Of a stretch of DNA of 64,000 nucleotides, positions 52,040-62,049 are shown piece by piece. Position 1 is the stretch's first letter; every line of letters begins with the position of its first letter. A model generated the notes under the pieces. It worked only from the letters and a program-made list of their open reading frames with translations. It made no database searches and was not told the DNA's origin. The position numbers and the translations under genes are program-made. The stretch comes from Frateuria terrea. Lineage in GTDB: Bacteria; Pseudomonadota; Gammaproteobacteria; Xanthomonadales; Rhodanobacteraceae. The stretch covers positions 124,001-188,000 of the forward strand of contig NZ_FOXL01000008.1 of the NCBI RefSeq assembly GCF_900115705.1. Reading direction: 5' to 3'.

Positions 52040-53140
52040 TCAGATGCCTTCGCAGGGCTTGCCGTCGCGCACGAACGGGTACTTCACCACGCGCACCGGC
52101 ACCTCGCGGCCGCGGATGTCGACCCGCACCTGCCCCGGTTCGCCGGCGGGGATGCGCGCGAACGCCACCGCCTTGTCCAGCGTGGGAGCGAAACTGCCGG
52201 ACAGGATTTCTCCCTCGCCGTTGGCGGTGAGCACCTTCTGGCCGTGGCGCAGCACGCCCTTCTCGTCGAGCACCAGGCCGACCATCACGCGCGGCACGCC
52301 GGCGGCCTTCTGCGCCTCGAGCGCCTTGCGGCCGATGAAGTCGCGACCTTCGTCCAGCGCGATGGTCCAGCCCAGGTTCGCTTCCCACGGCGAAACCGTT
52401 TCGTCCATGTCCTGGCCATACAGGTTCATGCCCGCCTCCAGACGCAAGGTATCGCGCGCGCCGAGGCCGGCCGGACGGACGCCCGAGCCGGCGAGCGCCT
52501 GCCACAGCGCCACCGCGTGCTCGGTCGGCACGATGATCTCGAAGCCGTCCTCACCGGTGTAGCCGGTGCGCGCGATGAACAGCGGCATCCCGTGCGGGCC
52601 CTGCGCCGCCGCGGCGGCGAAGCGGCCGAGCTTCTGGATGCGCGGACGGTCGACCTCGTGCAGCAGCCCGATCACCCTGGCGCGCGCGTTCGGGCCTTGC
52701 ACCGCGACCATGGCGAAGTCCGGACGCTCCTTCACTTCCACGCCATAGGCCCGCGCCTGCCGCTCGATCCACGCCAGGTCCTTGGCGCGCGTGGCCGCGT
52801 TGACCACCAGGCGGAAATGCTCCTCGTCGAAGAAGTACACGATCAGGTCGTCGATGACGCCGCCCTGCTCGTTCAACATGCACGAGTACAACGCCTTGCC
52901 CTGCACCTTGAGCTTGTCGACGTTGTTGGCCAGCAGGTGGCGCAGAAACTCGCGCGCGCGCTCACCGTGCAGGTCGACCACGGTCATGTGCGAGACGTCG
53001 AACATGCCGGCGTCGCGGCGCACCGCATGATGCTCCTCGATCTGCGAGCCGTAGTTGATCGGCATGTCCCAGCCGCCGAAATCCACCATGCGGGCGCCCG
53101 CCGCGCGGTGGGTGTCGTTGAGTACGGTCTTCTCGGTCAT
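52040..53140 (-). CDS. gcvT: Glycine cleavage system aminomethyltransferase (T protein)
   Basis: GcvT transfers the methylene group from the H protein to tetrahydrofolate. The start at 53140 ([24 protein letters not shown]) gives 366 residues, matching the family. [25 protein letters not shown] and [13 protein letters not shown] are typical. A good promoter lies at 53169-53197. No glycine riboswitch was recognised in the leader. Confidence 0.97.
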   Translation of the reverse strand: MTEKTVLNDTHRAAGARMVDFGGWDMPINYGSQIEEHHAVRRDAGMFDVSHMTVVDLHGERAREFLRHLLANNVDKLKVQGKALYSCMLNEQGGVIDDLIVYFFDEEHFRLVVNAATRAKDLAWIERQARAYGVEVKERPDFAMVAVQGPNARARVIGLLHEVDRPRIQKLGRFAAAAAQGPHGMPLFIARTGYTGEDGFEIIVPTEHAVALWQALAGSGVRPAGLGARDTLRLEAGMNLYGQDMDETVSPWEANLGWTIALDEGRDFIGRKALEAQKAAGVPRVMVGLVLDEKGVLRHGQKVLTANGEGEILSGSFAPTLDKAVAFARIPAGEPGQVRVDIRGREVPVRVVKYPFVRDGKPCEGI

Positions 53141-53168
53141 CGCGCGGGCACCTGGGGGGAAAGCAAGG

Positions 53169-53197
53169 ATTATCGCCGGCGTCCGGATGCAAGCCAA
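53169..53197 (-). promoter_or_regulatory. Putative promoter of gcvT-gcvH
   Basis: -35 TTGGCT (53197-53192), a 17-bp spacer and -10 GATAAT (53174-53169) lie about 30 bases upstream of the gcvT ATG. Confidence 0.6.
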
Positions 53198-53257
53198 GCC
53201 ACGGGCGACGCCGCTCCCTGCCTAGGGCAAGCGACGAAAACAGTGGCAGTGTCGGTC

Positions 53258-53845
53258 CTACAGGATGTGGCGGAAGGTGAGGTTGACGCGCGACGCCTGC
53301 ACGCGGGCCATGCGCGGCAGCGCGTGCTGGTAGAGCCGCTGGGTGGCGCCACCCATCCGCAGCAGACTGCCATGGGGCAGCTTCAGCTCCAGCGCCACGG
53401 CTGGACGATGCGCCTTTGCACGGAACACGAACCGTCGCGAAGCCCCCAGGCTGAGCGAGGCAATCACCGGTGCCGGGCCGAGTTCGGGCTCGTCGTCGCT
53501 GTGCCAGCCCATCGCATCCCGACCGTCGCGATAGAGGTTCGCCAGCACGCTGTTGAAGGTGGCGCCACAGGCCTGCTCCAGGCGCGGTCGCAGCGCGGCC
53601 AGTGCGGCCGGCCAGGGATGGGGCTCGAAGCGCGTGCGCGAGTAGACGTAGCTGGCGCCCGGGTCGCCGATCCAGCAGCTCAACCGCGGCGACGCGACCT
53701 CACGACCGAACAGGCGGATGACGTGGGTCTCCCAGGGAATGGTGTCGCGCAGCTCGGCAAGCAACGCATCCGCCTCGGCTGGCGACAGCCAGTCGGTCCA
53801 CAGCGCGAGGTCCGCCCCCGCCAGCGCGAGCGGCTGCCAACCCAC
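53258..53845 (-). CDS. alkB: AlkB-like DNA/RNA repair dioxygenase
   Basis: AlkB enzymes remove alkyl groups from bases by oxidation with 2-oxoglutarate. With a GTG start at 53845, four bases after the amidase stop, the protein has 195 residues. Metal ligands are His115 and Asp117 (MGWHSDDEPELG) and His174 (LYQHALPR). The 2OG-binding Arg residues lie in RVNLTFRHIL (Arg186, Arg192). This pattern is closest to ALKBH2/3-type bacterial homologues. No ATG is available in frame between 53983 and the catalytic region, so the start is uncertain. Confidence 0.88.
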   Translation of the reverse strand: MGWQPLALAGADLALWTDWLSPAEADALLAELRDTIPWETHVIRLFGREVASPRLSCWIGDPGASYVYSRTRFEPHPWPAALAALRPRLEQACGATFNSVLANLYRDGRDAMGWHSDDEPELGPAPVIASLSLGASRRFVFRAKAHRPAVALELKLPHGSLLRMGGATQRLYQHALPRMARVQASRVNLTFRHIL

Positions 53846-53849
53846 CGGT

Positions 53850-55247
53850 TCAGGCGATCGCCGGGTAGATCGGTTCCATGTCCAGCGTCGAGGCGCACAC
53901 CGCCGCCAGTTCCAGCAAGCGCAGGTCCGATCCGCGCGCACCGACGAACTGCATGCCGATCGGGCGTCCGCCCGGCAATGCACCCATCGGGATGCTCACC
54001 GCCGGGCAGCCGGCCAGGCTGGCGAAGCTGGTCAGATCGGCGACCGAATCGGGCGCGGGACCGTCGAGCGGGAACGCGCCCTGCGGCGTGGTCGGCAGCA
54101 CCAGCACGTCGATCTGCGCGAACAGGCGGCGCATCTTGAGCGTGGCCGCATCGAGCACGCGGTCGGCCATGGCGTAGTCGGCCGCGCTCTTGCGCGCGGC
54201 GTACTCGAGCATCTGGCGCAGGCGCGGCGACACCGGCCTCGAGGTGTCGGCCAGGTCGGGGGCGAAGGTGCCGAGCATCTCCGCCTCCATCAGCAGCAGG
54301 CCCGCGCGGCGGGTGCGGGCGAAATTCCAGTCGGAGAAATCCACCGTGCGCCGCTCGCCCAGCTCGCGCGGCAGTCGCGCCAGGGCTGCCTCGAAGACCT
54401 CGATCACGTCCGCCTCCACGCCCACGGCGGCCAGGTCCGGCAGCAGGCCGGCGCGAAGGTTGCCCGGCTCCCAGTCCGGCGGCGAGAAGGCCACGCGCCG
54501 ACGGCGCGAGCGCGCGTCGTCGGCGTCGTAGCCGGCCAGCACCTGCAACAGCACGGTCAGGTCGTTGGCGCTGCGCGCCAGCAGGCCCACGGCGTCGAGC
54601 CGGCGCGCGGCCGGCAGCATGCCGCGGGTGGAAATCTCGCCATGGGTCGGCTTGAGCGCGTATACGCCGCAATAGCTGGCGGGTATGCGGATGGAGCCCA
54701 GGCTGTCCGAGCCCACCGCGGCCGCGGCAAGCCCGGCGGCCACCGCGGCGGCGGCGCCACCGGAGGAACCGCCGGCGCTGTAGTCGTGACGGTAAGGGTT
54801 GTGCGTCGGGCCGCTGTGCGGGTTGTCGGTGGCCGCGCCGAGCGCCGCCTCGTCCATGTTGGTCTTGCCCACCAGCACCGCGCCGGAGGCACGCAGGCGC
54901 GCGACCACGTGGGAATCCTCCTGCACCGGCTCCTCGCGCCCGGGCAGGCCGGCACGGGTCGGCCAGCCGGCCATGTCGAAATTGTCCTTCAGCGCGATCG
55001 GGATGCCATCGAGCCGCCCGAGCACGCCGTCGCGACGCCGGTGCGTGGCGGTGCGCGCCTGTTCCTGCAGCAGCCCGGGGCGCAGGTCGACATAGGCGTT
55101 GAGCTCGGGATTGATCCGCTCGATCGCCGCCTGGTAGGTATCGGCCAGCGCCTGGGGTTGCACGCGTCCCACCGCCAGCCAGTGCAGCAGCTGGCACACG
55201 CTGGCGCGGCGCAGGTCGATGTCGGCGATCGGTGCGGTTGAATTCAT
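53850..55247 (-). CDS. Amidase-signature family hydrolase
   Basis: The 465-residue protein has the amidase catalytic triad. The Lys lies in IALKDNFD, the first Ser in SAGGSSGGAAAAVAAGLA, and the nucleophile Ser in GSDSLGSIRIPASYCG. It is related to GatA but stands without gatB or gatC, so it is more likely a stand-alone amidase than the glutaminase subunit of Glu-tRNA amidotransferase. alkB follows four bases after its stop and is probably cotranscribed. The substrate is unknown. Confidence 0.88.
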   Translation of the reverse strand: MNSTAPIADIDLRRASVCQLLHWLAVGRVQPQALADTYQAAIERINPELNAYVDLRPGLLQEQARTATHRRRDGVLGRLDGIPIALKDNFDMAGWPTRAGLPGREEPVQEDSHVVARLRASGAVLVGKTNMDEAALGAATDNPHSGPTHNPYRHDYSAGGSSGGAAAAVAAGLAAAAVGSDSLGSIRIPASYCGVYALKPTHGEISTRGMLPAARRLDAVGLLARSANDLTVLLQVLAGYDADDARSRRRRVAFSPPDWEPGNLRAGLLPDLAAVGVEADVIEVFEAALARLPRELGERRTVDFSDWNFARTRRAGLLLMEAEMLGTFAPDLADTSRPVSPRLRQMLEYAARKSAADYAMADRVLDAATLKMRRLFAQIDVLVLPTTPQGAFPLDGPAPDSVADLTSFASLAGCPAVSIPMGALPGGRPIGMQFVGARGSDLRLLELAAVCASTLDMEPIYPAIA

Positions 55248-55396
55248 GCCCCATCCTTTGCGTTGGATTCACGATTATCGCCACGGGGCGCGAAGCGATT
55301 GCAAGCGGCCGCTAGTGAAGAGTCCGGTTTGCCGCCAGGCACGCGAAAACGGACAATGCCGCTTCTTCCTTATATGTATGCAGCACGGAGCCCGCC

Positions 55397-57013
55397 ATGA
55401 GCGAACGCGAAACGATGGAATACGACGTGGTCGTGGTCGGCGCCGGCCCGGCCGGGCTGTCGTTCGCGGTCCGCCTCAAGCAGCTGCAGCCCGAGACGAC
55501 CGTCTGCGTGATCGAGAAGGCCTCCACCGTCGGCGCACAGATCCTCTCCGGCGCGGTGATCGAGCCCGGTCCGCTCGACGCCCTGCTGCCGGGCTGGCGC
55601 GACAACCCGCCGCCGATCTGCGTGCCGGCCGGCGAAGACGAGTTCTGGCTGCTGACCAAGACCGGCGGCCGCAAGCTGCCGGTGCCGCCGGGCATGAACA
55701 ACCACGGCAACTTCATCGTCTCGCTCGGTGCCATGTGCGCGTGGCTGGCGCCGCAGGCCGAGGCGCTGGGCGTGGACGTGTTCCCCGGCTTCGCCGCCGC
55801 CGACAACGTCTACAACGAGGACGGCTCGGTCGCCGGCGTGCGCATCGGCGACATGGGCGTAGCCAAGGATGGTACGCACAAGGCCGGCTACACCCAGGGC
55901 ATCGACATCAAGGCCAAGGTCACGGTGCTCGCCGAAGGCGCGCGCGGCAGCCTGACCAAACAGCTCATCAAGCGCTTTGCGCTGGACAAGGACTCGGACC
56001 CGCAGGGCTACTCGATCGGCATCAAGGAGCTGTGGCAGGTGCCGGCAGGCCGTGTCACCCCCGGCAAGATCGTGCACAGCTTCGGCTGGCCGGCGGACAA
56101 CGACACCTACGGCGGCAGCTTCCTCTATCACCTGGATGGCGACCGCATCGCGCTGGGTTACGTCAGCGGGCTCGATTACAGCGACCCCGAGTACAAGCCG
56201 TGGGAAGCCTTCCAGCAGTGGAAGAACCACCCGCACGTCAAGCCATTGCTCGAGGGCGGCAACATTCTTTCGGCCGGCGCGCGCGCCATCGTCACCGGCG
56301 GCTACCAGTCGCTGCCGAAGGTGGAGATGCCCGGCGCGATCCTGATCGGCGACACTGCCGGCTTGCTCAACGTGCCCAAGATCAAGGGCACGCACCAGGC
56401 GATCCGCAGTGGGATGCTCGCCGCTGAACATCTGGCCGCCAACGGCCTGAACCCCGCCGGCTTCGACGCCGCGCTGCGCGCCTCGCCGGCAATGGACGAG
56501 TTGAAGCAGGTGCGCAACATCAAGCCCGGCTTCAAGAAAGGCCTGTGGTTCGGCATGGCCAATGCCGCCTGGGAAACGGTCACCCGCGGCGCCTCGCCGT
56601 GGACGCTGAAGAACAAGCCAGACTGGTCCACCCTGGACAAGATCGGCGAGCACGAGGAGCCCAAACGCGACTACGTCCAACGCGAGCTGCCTCCGCGCGA
56701 TCGCCTCGCCGGCGTCTACTTCGCCGCCACCGAACACGACGAAGACCAGCCGATCCACCTGCACGTGGCCGACACGACCATCTGCATCGAGCGCTGCAGC
56801 GTCGAATACGGCAACCCATGCACGCGCTTCTGCCCGGCCAGCGTCTACGAGATCGTGGAGGAAGCCATGCCGGATGGAAGCCAAGGCAAGCGCCTGCAGA
56901 TCAACGCCGCCAACTGCGTGCACTGCAAAACCTGCGACATCAAGGACCCGTACGAGATCATCACCTGGGTGACGCCCGAGGGTGGTTCGGGGCCCAATTA
57001 CCAGAACATGTAA
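55397..57013 (+). CDS. etfD: Electron transfer flavoprotein-ubiquinone oxidoreductase
   Basis: ETF-QO passes electrons from reduced ETF to ubiquinone at the inner membrane and so drains beta-oxidation. The 538-residue protein has an FAD-binding N-terminus (DVVVVGAGPAGLSFAVRLK) and GDTAGLLNVPKIKGTHQA. The [4Fe-4S] ligands are in CTRFCPASVYE and NCVHCKTCDIKDP. It faces away from the amidase. etfB and etfA lie 4.3 kb downstream in the same direction, separated by two glycan genes. FadE in this window is a likely upstream partner. Confidence 0.95.
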   Translation: MSERETMEYDVVVVGAGPAGLSFAVRLKQLQPETTVCVIEKASTVGAQILSGAVIEPGPLDALLPGWRDNPPPICVPAGEDEFWLLTKTGGRKLPVPPGMNNHGNFIVSLGAMCAWLAPQAEALGVDVFPGFAAADNVYNEDGSVAGVRIGDMGVAKDGTHKAGYTQGIDIKAKVTVLAEGARGSLTKQLIKRFALDKDSDPQGYSIGIKELWQVPAGRVTPGKIVHSFGWPADNDTYGGSFLYHLDGDRIALGYVSGLDYSDPEYKPWEAFQQWKNHPHVKPLLEGGNILSAGARAIVTGGYQSLPKVEMPGAILIGDTAGLLNVPKIKGTHQAIRSGMLAAEHLAANGLNPAGFDAALRASPAMDELKQVRNIKPGFKKGLWFGMANAAWETVTRGASPWTLKNKPDWSTLDKIGEHEEPKRDYVQRELPPRDRLAGVYFAATEHDEDQPIHLHVADTTICIERCSVEYGNPCTRFCPASVYEIVEEAMPDGSQGKRLQINAANCVHCKTCDIKDPYEIITWVTPEGGSGPNYQNM

Positions 57014-59114
57014 GACACCAGGGGCGCGTTTTCTGATCGGCAACCTGCAATGGCGCCTCAAGCGCCTTGGCTATCAAGTGCAGCGCTTCCGCGGCAGCCT
57101 GGCGCTACGCGGCTGGCGGGGCACGGTGGCTCGCGTGCGCCAGGAATTCACCGGGCCGCCCGACGACACCGATGACCTGGTGCTGCTGCCGCTGGACGAA
57201 CCCTTTGCGCCGTTCACGCTGCCGCGTGCGGACGTCCCGCACGTGTCCATCGTCATTCCCGTCCACGGCAAGCTTGCCTATACCCTTGCCTGCCTGCGTT
57301 CGCTGGCAAGGCATGGCGCGAAGGCAAGCTTCGAAACCATCGTGGTCGACGACGCCTCGCCGGACGACAGCGCATCGGTGCTCACCCAGGTCGAGGGCCT
57401 TCGCCTGTTGCGGAACGAACGCAATGTCGGCTTCGTCGACAGTTGCAACGCCGGCGCTGCAGCCGCACGAGGCGAGTTCCTGTTGTTCCTCAATAACGAC
57501 ACGCAGGTCACGCCAGGCTGGCTCGACGCGCTGCTCGCATGTTTCACGCAGCGGCCCGACTGTGGCATGGCGGGCCCGCGGCTGGTCTATCCGGACGGGC
57601 GATTGCAGGAAGCCGGTGGACTGGTGTTCGCCGATGGCAGTTGCTGGAACACCGGCCGCTTCGAAGCGCGCAACGCTCCCGCCTACCAATACCGCCGGCG
57701 TACCGATTACGTGACCGGAGCGGCGATGCTGCTGCGTCGCGAGGTTTTCCAGCGCGTTGGCGGTTTCGATGTCCGCTATCGCCCCGCCTACTACGAGGAC
57801 ACCGATCTTGCTTTTGCCGTGCGCGATCTCGGCTTGGAGGTGTACTACGAACCGGCCAGCACCGTGATCCACTGCGAAGGCATCACTTCGGGCACCGACC
57901 TGGCCACCGGCACCAAGCGACACCAAGCGATCAACCAGGCCACGTTCGCCACCAAGTGGGCAACGCAGCTGACCGTCCAGCCGCCGCCCAGTACGCCGCT
58001 GGACCGCGCGATCCGCTGGCGTAGCCGCGGTCGCGTGCTGGTGGTCGATGGAACCATGCCCGATCCGGCACGTGATTCCGGCTCGATGCGACTGTGCGGC
58101 ATCCTTCGCCTGCTGGACGCACAAGGCTGGAGCACCTGTTTCTTCCCGGACGATCGTCGCGCTGGCAGCCTGGACATGCTTGCGTTGGGCGAGCTCGGCT
58201 GCGAGACGCTTGCCGGCCCGGAGAGCGAGGATCTGCCGCAATGGCTGGCCCGGTTCGGTCGCCAGTTGCACGCGGTCATCCTCTGCCGCCATACGGTCGC
58301 CGGCCAGTACGCAGGGCTGGTACGCCGGCATGCACCGCAGGCCAGGCTGATCTTCGACACGGTGGACCTGCACTTCCTGCGCGAGCAGCGTGCAGCCGAA
58401 GTGGCGGGCAATCATGCGCTTTCGAGGCAGGCTGCTGCCTCGCAACGCAGTGAGATGGCCCTCATCGAGCAGAGCGACGTCACCGTGGTGGTCAGCGCGC
58501 ACGAACAGGTCCTGCTGTCACGGATGGTGCCGGGCGCGCGCGTGGAACTGCTTTCCAACATTCACGAAGTACATGCCAGCACCCGCACGCATGCCGAACG
58601 CAGGGACCTGGTGTTCATCGGCGGCTGGCAGCATCCGCCGAACGCCGATGCGATCCGCTGGATCGCCGGGGCGATCCTTCCGCGTCTGCGCCAGGCACTA
58701 CCCGGCCTGCGCGTGCATCTGCTGGGCGACATGCCGGACAACGCGCGTGCAGAGCTGGCCCGGCCGGGCCTGGAGATCCACGGCCGCGTTGCGCAGCTGG
58801 ATCCGTGGCTCGACGGCTGCCTCGCGTCGTTGGCCCCGTTGCGCTTCGGCGCTGGCGTCAAAGGCAAGATCAATATGGCCATGAGCCATGGCCTGCCGGT
58901 GATCGGCACCACCATCGCCGTCGAAGGCATGCAGCTGACCGACGGTAGTGACGTGCTGGTCGCGGACGACCCCGATGCCTATGCCGATGCCGTGCTGCGC
59001 CTGGTCCGCGATGCCGCGCTGTGGCAGCGCCTGTCCGAGCGCGGCGTGGAAAACGTGAGACGGCACTTTTCCGCCGAGGCTGCCGCTGCCACGCTCGAGC
59101 GCATGCTCGGTTGA
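56982..59114 (+). CDS. Two-domain glycosyltransferase (GT2 plus GT4)
   Basis: The 710-residue protein has an N-terminal GT2 domain (about 88-300): VSIVIPVHGK, VVDDASPDDS, FLNNDTQVTPGW and EDTDLAFAVRDLG. A C-terminal GT4-like domain (about 350-710) has FIGGWQHPPNADA, LLGDMPDN and LRFGAGVKGKINMAMSHGLPV. The start is uncertain. No ATG exists in the early part; GTG at 56982 overlaps the ETF-QO gene by 32 bases, and a CTG at about 57029 has AGGGG eight bases upstream. It probably builds a surface polysaccharide with the next gene, eight bases downstream. Confidence 0.85.
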   Translation: MVRGPITRTCKTPGARFLIGNLQWRLKRLGYQVQRFRGSLALRGWRGTVARVRQEFTGPPDDTDDLVLLPLDEPFAPFTLPRADVPHVSIVIPVHGKLAYTLACLRSLARHGAKASFETIVVDDASPDDSASVLTQVEGLRLLRNERNVGFVDSCNAGAAAARGEFLLFLNNDTQVTPGWLDALLACFTQRPDCGMAGPRLVYPDGRLQEAGGLVFADGSCWNTGRFEARNAPAYQYRRRTDYVTGAAMLLRREVFQRVGGFDVRYRPAYYEDTDLAFAVRDLGLEVYYEPASTVIHCEGITSGTDLATGTKRHQAINQATFATKWATQLTVQPPPSTPLDRAIRWRSRGRVLVVDGTMPDPARDSGSMRLCGILRLLDAQGWSTCFFPDDRRAGSLDMLALGELGCETLAGPESEDLPQWLARFGRQLHAVILCRHTVAGQYAGLVRRHAPQARLIFDTVDLHFLREQRAAEVAGNHALSRQAAASQRSEMALIEQSDVTVVVSAHEQVLLSRMVPGARVELLSNIHEVHASTRTHAERRDLVFIGGWQHPPNADAIRWIAGAILPRLRQALPGLRVHLLGDMPDNARAELARPGLEIHGRVAQLDPWLDGCLASLAPLRFGAGVKGKINMAMSHGLPVIGTTIAVEGMQLTDGSDVLVADDPDAYADAVLRLVRDAALWQRLSERGVENVRRHFSAEAAAATLERMLG

Positions 59115-59122
59115 CCGCCACC

Positions 59123-61186
59123 ATGTCGCCCTCTGCCTTTGCCCAACGTTGCCTGTTTCTTTCCCTGCGCGCGTGCTTCCGTGCGCTGCCGTTGCCGGCG
59201 ATCACGCGAGACCGGCTGCGCCAGCGGTTCCTCGACCGCTATGCACACGTGGTGCCGGCAGGCCCGCGGGGCCGGGTGGGCGATCCGGCCCACGCCGAAC
59301 GCCGCCCCCGCCGGCATGCAGGCGGACGCGCCATCGGGTATGTGGAACGGCGTGCGGAATCCCTGCCGGCCCCGCAACCGGCGACGCTGGTTGCGTTCTA
59401 CCTGCCGCAGTTCCACCCGATCGCACAGAACGACGCGTGGTGGGGCGAGGGTTTTACCGAGTGGACCAACGTGGCGCGCGCATTGCCACAGTTCGAAGGC
59501 CATGCACAGCCGCGCCTGCCGGGTGCGCTGGGTTTCTACGACCTGCGCCTTCCCGAGGTCATGCGCAAGCAGATGCGGCTGGCGCGCGAATACGGCATCG
59601 GCGCGTTCTGCAGCTACTTCTACTGGTTCGGTGGGGAGCGCCTACTGGAACAGCCCCTGCAGCAATGGCTGGACGATCCGTCGCTGGACCTGCCCATGTG
59701 CCTGTGCTGGGCCAACGAGAACTGGTCGCGGCGCTGGGATGGGCGCGCCGAAGACATCCTGATAGGCCAGCGCCACAGTGCCGAGGATGACCTCGCTTTC
59801 ATCGCCCACGTCGCGCGCTACCTGCGCGATCCGCGCTACCTGCGAGTGGAAGGCAAGCCGCTGCTGCTGGTCTATCGACCCGGCCTGATGCCGGAGCCGA
59901 AGGCCACTGCGGCACGCTGGCGTGCATGGTGCCGCGATGCCGGCATCGGCGAGATCCAGCTTGCGTACGTGCAGAGCTTCGACCGCGTCGATCCGCGCGA
60001 GATCGGTTTCGATGCTGCAGTGGAGTTCCCCCCCAACAACACCACGCTTGCGCCGATCACCGCGCAAGAGCGCCTGCTCAACCCCGCGTTCGCGGGCGAC
60101 GTCTTCGACTGGCGCGAACTGGCTCGCGCAGCCGAGGCGCAGGCGGACCCGCCCTATCCGCGCTACCCCGGCGTCAACCCCGGCTGGGACAATGAACCGC
60201 GTCGCAGCGGTAAAGGACGGGTGTTCAAGCATGCGTCCCCTCGAGGCTATCGCGACTGGTTGCGCCGCGCGATCGCCCGCGCGCAGCGCCGCCAGCCAGC
60301 GATGGTGTTCATCAATGCATGGAACGAATGGGCCGAGGGCGCGGTGCTCGAACCGGACACCCGGCTCGGCTACGCCTGGCTGCAGGCAACCCGGGACGCG
60401 CTGCTCCCCGCGGAGCCCGGCCGACCGCACACTGCCCGCCCATGCGCGATCGTGCATGCCTGGTATCTCGATGTGCTGGACGACATCGCCACGGCGCTCC
60501 GGGCCAGCGGCGTGGACTGGCGCATCGTGGTCACGACTACAAGCGAACGCGCCGACGCCGTGCGTCAGCGCATGGCCTCGCTAGCGCTCGACGCCGAGCT
60601 GGAAATCTTCGAGAACCGTGGCCGCGACATCCTGCCGTTCCTGCACGTCGCCAACCGTCTGCTCGACGAGGGCACGGACGTCATTCTCAAGCTGCATACC
60701 AAGCGCTCCACCCATCGTTCGGATGGCGACCAGTGGCGGCGCGAATTGCTCGAGCGGCTGCTCGCCCCGGCGCGGGCCACCTGCATCCTGGACGCCTTCC
60801 GGGAGCGGCCGACGCTGGGCATCGTCTATCCCGAAGGACATCGTCAGGCCGTCCCGGATTTCTGGGGCGCCAACCGAGCAAACACCTATTCGCTGGCCAC
60901 CCGCATCGGGATCGACCTGGAGGCTGCCGGCCAGGCCGCCTTTGTAGCCGGCAGCATGTTCTGGATCCGCGCGGAAGCGCTGCGTCCCTTGCTGGATGCC
61001 CACCTCGCCGTCGATGAATTCGAAACGGAAATGGGCCAGATAGACGGGACCCAGGCCCATGCTGTCGAGCGCCTGTTCATGGTCGTCGCCGGGGCCGCCG
61101 GTTTCGAATCCACGAGCGGTGCGGCCGTCTGCGGCTTGGCCGAGCCTCCGGCCGCCCCCTATCCCTACGCAAAACGCGGGCGCTGA
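59123..61186 (+). CDS. WbsX-like glycan protein with RgpF-like C-terminal domain
   Basis: The 687-residue protein starts at ATG 59123. An N-terminal region is followed by a GH99-like/WbsX domain (about 85-430): AFYLPQFHPIAQNDAWWGEGFTEWTNV, CLCWANENWSRRWDG, EFPPNN and FINAWNEWAEGAVLEPD. A C-terminal domain of rhamnan-synthesis RgpF type follows (about 445-670): AWYLDVLDDI, ENRGRDILPFL and LKLHTKRSTHR. Such fusions occur in O-antigen and capsule clusters. It acts with the preceding glycosyltransferase; the product is unknown. Confidence 0.85.
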   Translation: MSPSAFAQRCLFLSLRACFRALPLPAITRDRLRQRFLDRYAHVVPAGPRGRVGDPAHAERRPRRHAGGRAIGYVERRAESLPAPQPATLVAFYLPQFHPIAQNDAWWGEGFTEWTNVARALPQFEGHAQPRLPGALGFYDLRLPEVMRKQMRLAREYGIGAFCSYFYWFGGERLLEQPLQQWLDDPSLDLPMCLCWANENWSRRWDGRAEDILIGQRHSAEDDLAFIAHVARYLRDPRYLRVEGKPLLLVYRPGLMPEPKATAARWRAWCRDAGIGEIQLAYVQSFDRVDPREIGFDAAVEFPPNNTTLAPITAQERLLNPAFAGDVFDWRELARAAEAQADPPYPRYPGVNPGWDNEPRRSGKGRVFKHASPRGYRDWLRRAIARAQRRQPAMVFINAWNEWAEGAVLEPDTRLGYAWLQATRDALLPAEPGRPHTARPCAIVHAWYLDVLDDIATALRASGVDWRIVVTTTSERADAVRQRMASLALDAELEIFENRGRDILPFLHVANRLLDEGTDVILKLHTKRSTHRSDGDQWRRELLERLLAPARATCILDAFRERPTLGIVYPEGHRQAVPDFWGANRANTYSLATRIGIDLEAAGQAAFVAGSMFWIRAEALRPLLDAHLAVDEFETEMGQIDGTQAHAVERLFMVVAGAAGFESTSGAAVCGLAEPPAAPYPYAKRGR

Positions 61187-61275
61187 CCACCCCGCCGCGC
61201 CTGCGCCCACCGGCGATGCGGTTACAATGTCGGCTTTTCGCGCCCTCCCGGGCTGCAGCTGTCAAAGGAACCGCG

Positions 61276-62022
61276 ATGAAGATTCTGGTCGGCTACAAGC
61301 GCGTCGTGGACTACAACGTCCGCATCCAGGTCAAACCCGACGGCACCGGCGTGGTGACCGAGGGCGTCAAGCTCTCCGCCAATCCCTTCGACGACATTGC
61401 ATTGGAGGAGGCCCTGCGCCTGCGCGAGAAGGGCGTGGCTGAGGAAGTGGTGATCGTGGGCATCGGCCCGGCCGACCTTACCGCGCACCTGCGCAACGGC
61501 CTGGCGATGGGCGCCAACCGCGCCATCCACGTCACCACCGCCGAGGCCGTGCAGCCGCTCACCGCCGCGCGCGTATTCCTCAAGCTGGTCGAGAAGGAGC
61601 AGCCTGGCCTGGTGATCCTTGGCAAGCAGGCGATCGACGACGACGCCAACCAGACCGGCCAGATGCTCGCTGCGCTGTGGGACCGCCCGCAGGCCACCTT
61701 CGCCAGCAAGGTCGAGATCGCCGATGGCAAGGCCACGGTGACCCGCGAAGTTGACGCCGGCCTGGAAACCATCGAGGCCGACCTGCCGGCGGTGATCACC
61801 ACCGACCTTCGCCTCAACGAGCCGCGCTTCATCAAGCTGCCGGACATCATGAAAGCCAAATCCAAGCCGATCGACGTGATCGAGCTCGGCTCGCTGGGCG
61901 TCGAAGGTGGCGACCACCTCAAGACCACCCACTACGCCGCGCCGCCCAAGCGCAGCAAGGGCGTGATGGTGAAGGACGCGGCCGAGCTGGTGGCCACCCT
62001 CAAGCAGAAGGGCCTGCTCTAA
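61276..62022 (+). CDS. etfB: Electron transfer flavoprotein beta subunit
   Basis: The start at 61276 (MKILVGYKRVVDYNVRI) follows AAAGGAACCG and gives 248 residues, the family length. AMGANRAIHV, GKQAIDDDANQTGQMLAALWD (the ADP/AMP-binding region) and DLRLNEPRFIKLPDIMKAK are typical. etfA follows after 27 bases. A TACAAT hexamer at 61224-61229 may be the promoter, indicating transcription independent of the glycan genes. Confidence 0.97.
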   Translation: MKILVGYKRVVDYNVRIQVKPDGTGVVTEGVKLSANPFDDIALEEALRLREKGVAEEVVIVGIGPADLTAHLRNGLAMGANRAIHVTTAEAVQPLTAARVFLKLVEKEQPGLVILGKQAIDDDANQTGQMLAALWDRPQATFASKVEIADGKATVTREVDAGLETIEADLPAVITTDLRLNEPRFIKLPDIMKAKSKPIDVIELGSLGVEGGDHLKTTHYAAPPKRSKGVMVKDAAELVATLKQKGLL

Positions 62023-62049
62023 GCAGCTGCCGGCAACAGGAGAGAAGAC

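Noticed and set aside
53141..53257. Glycine riboswitch upstream of gcvT
   Set aside because: The leader is short (about 25 bases after the predicted promoter) and lacks the conserved glycine-aptamer segments.
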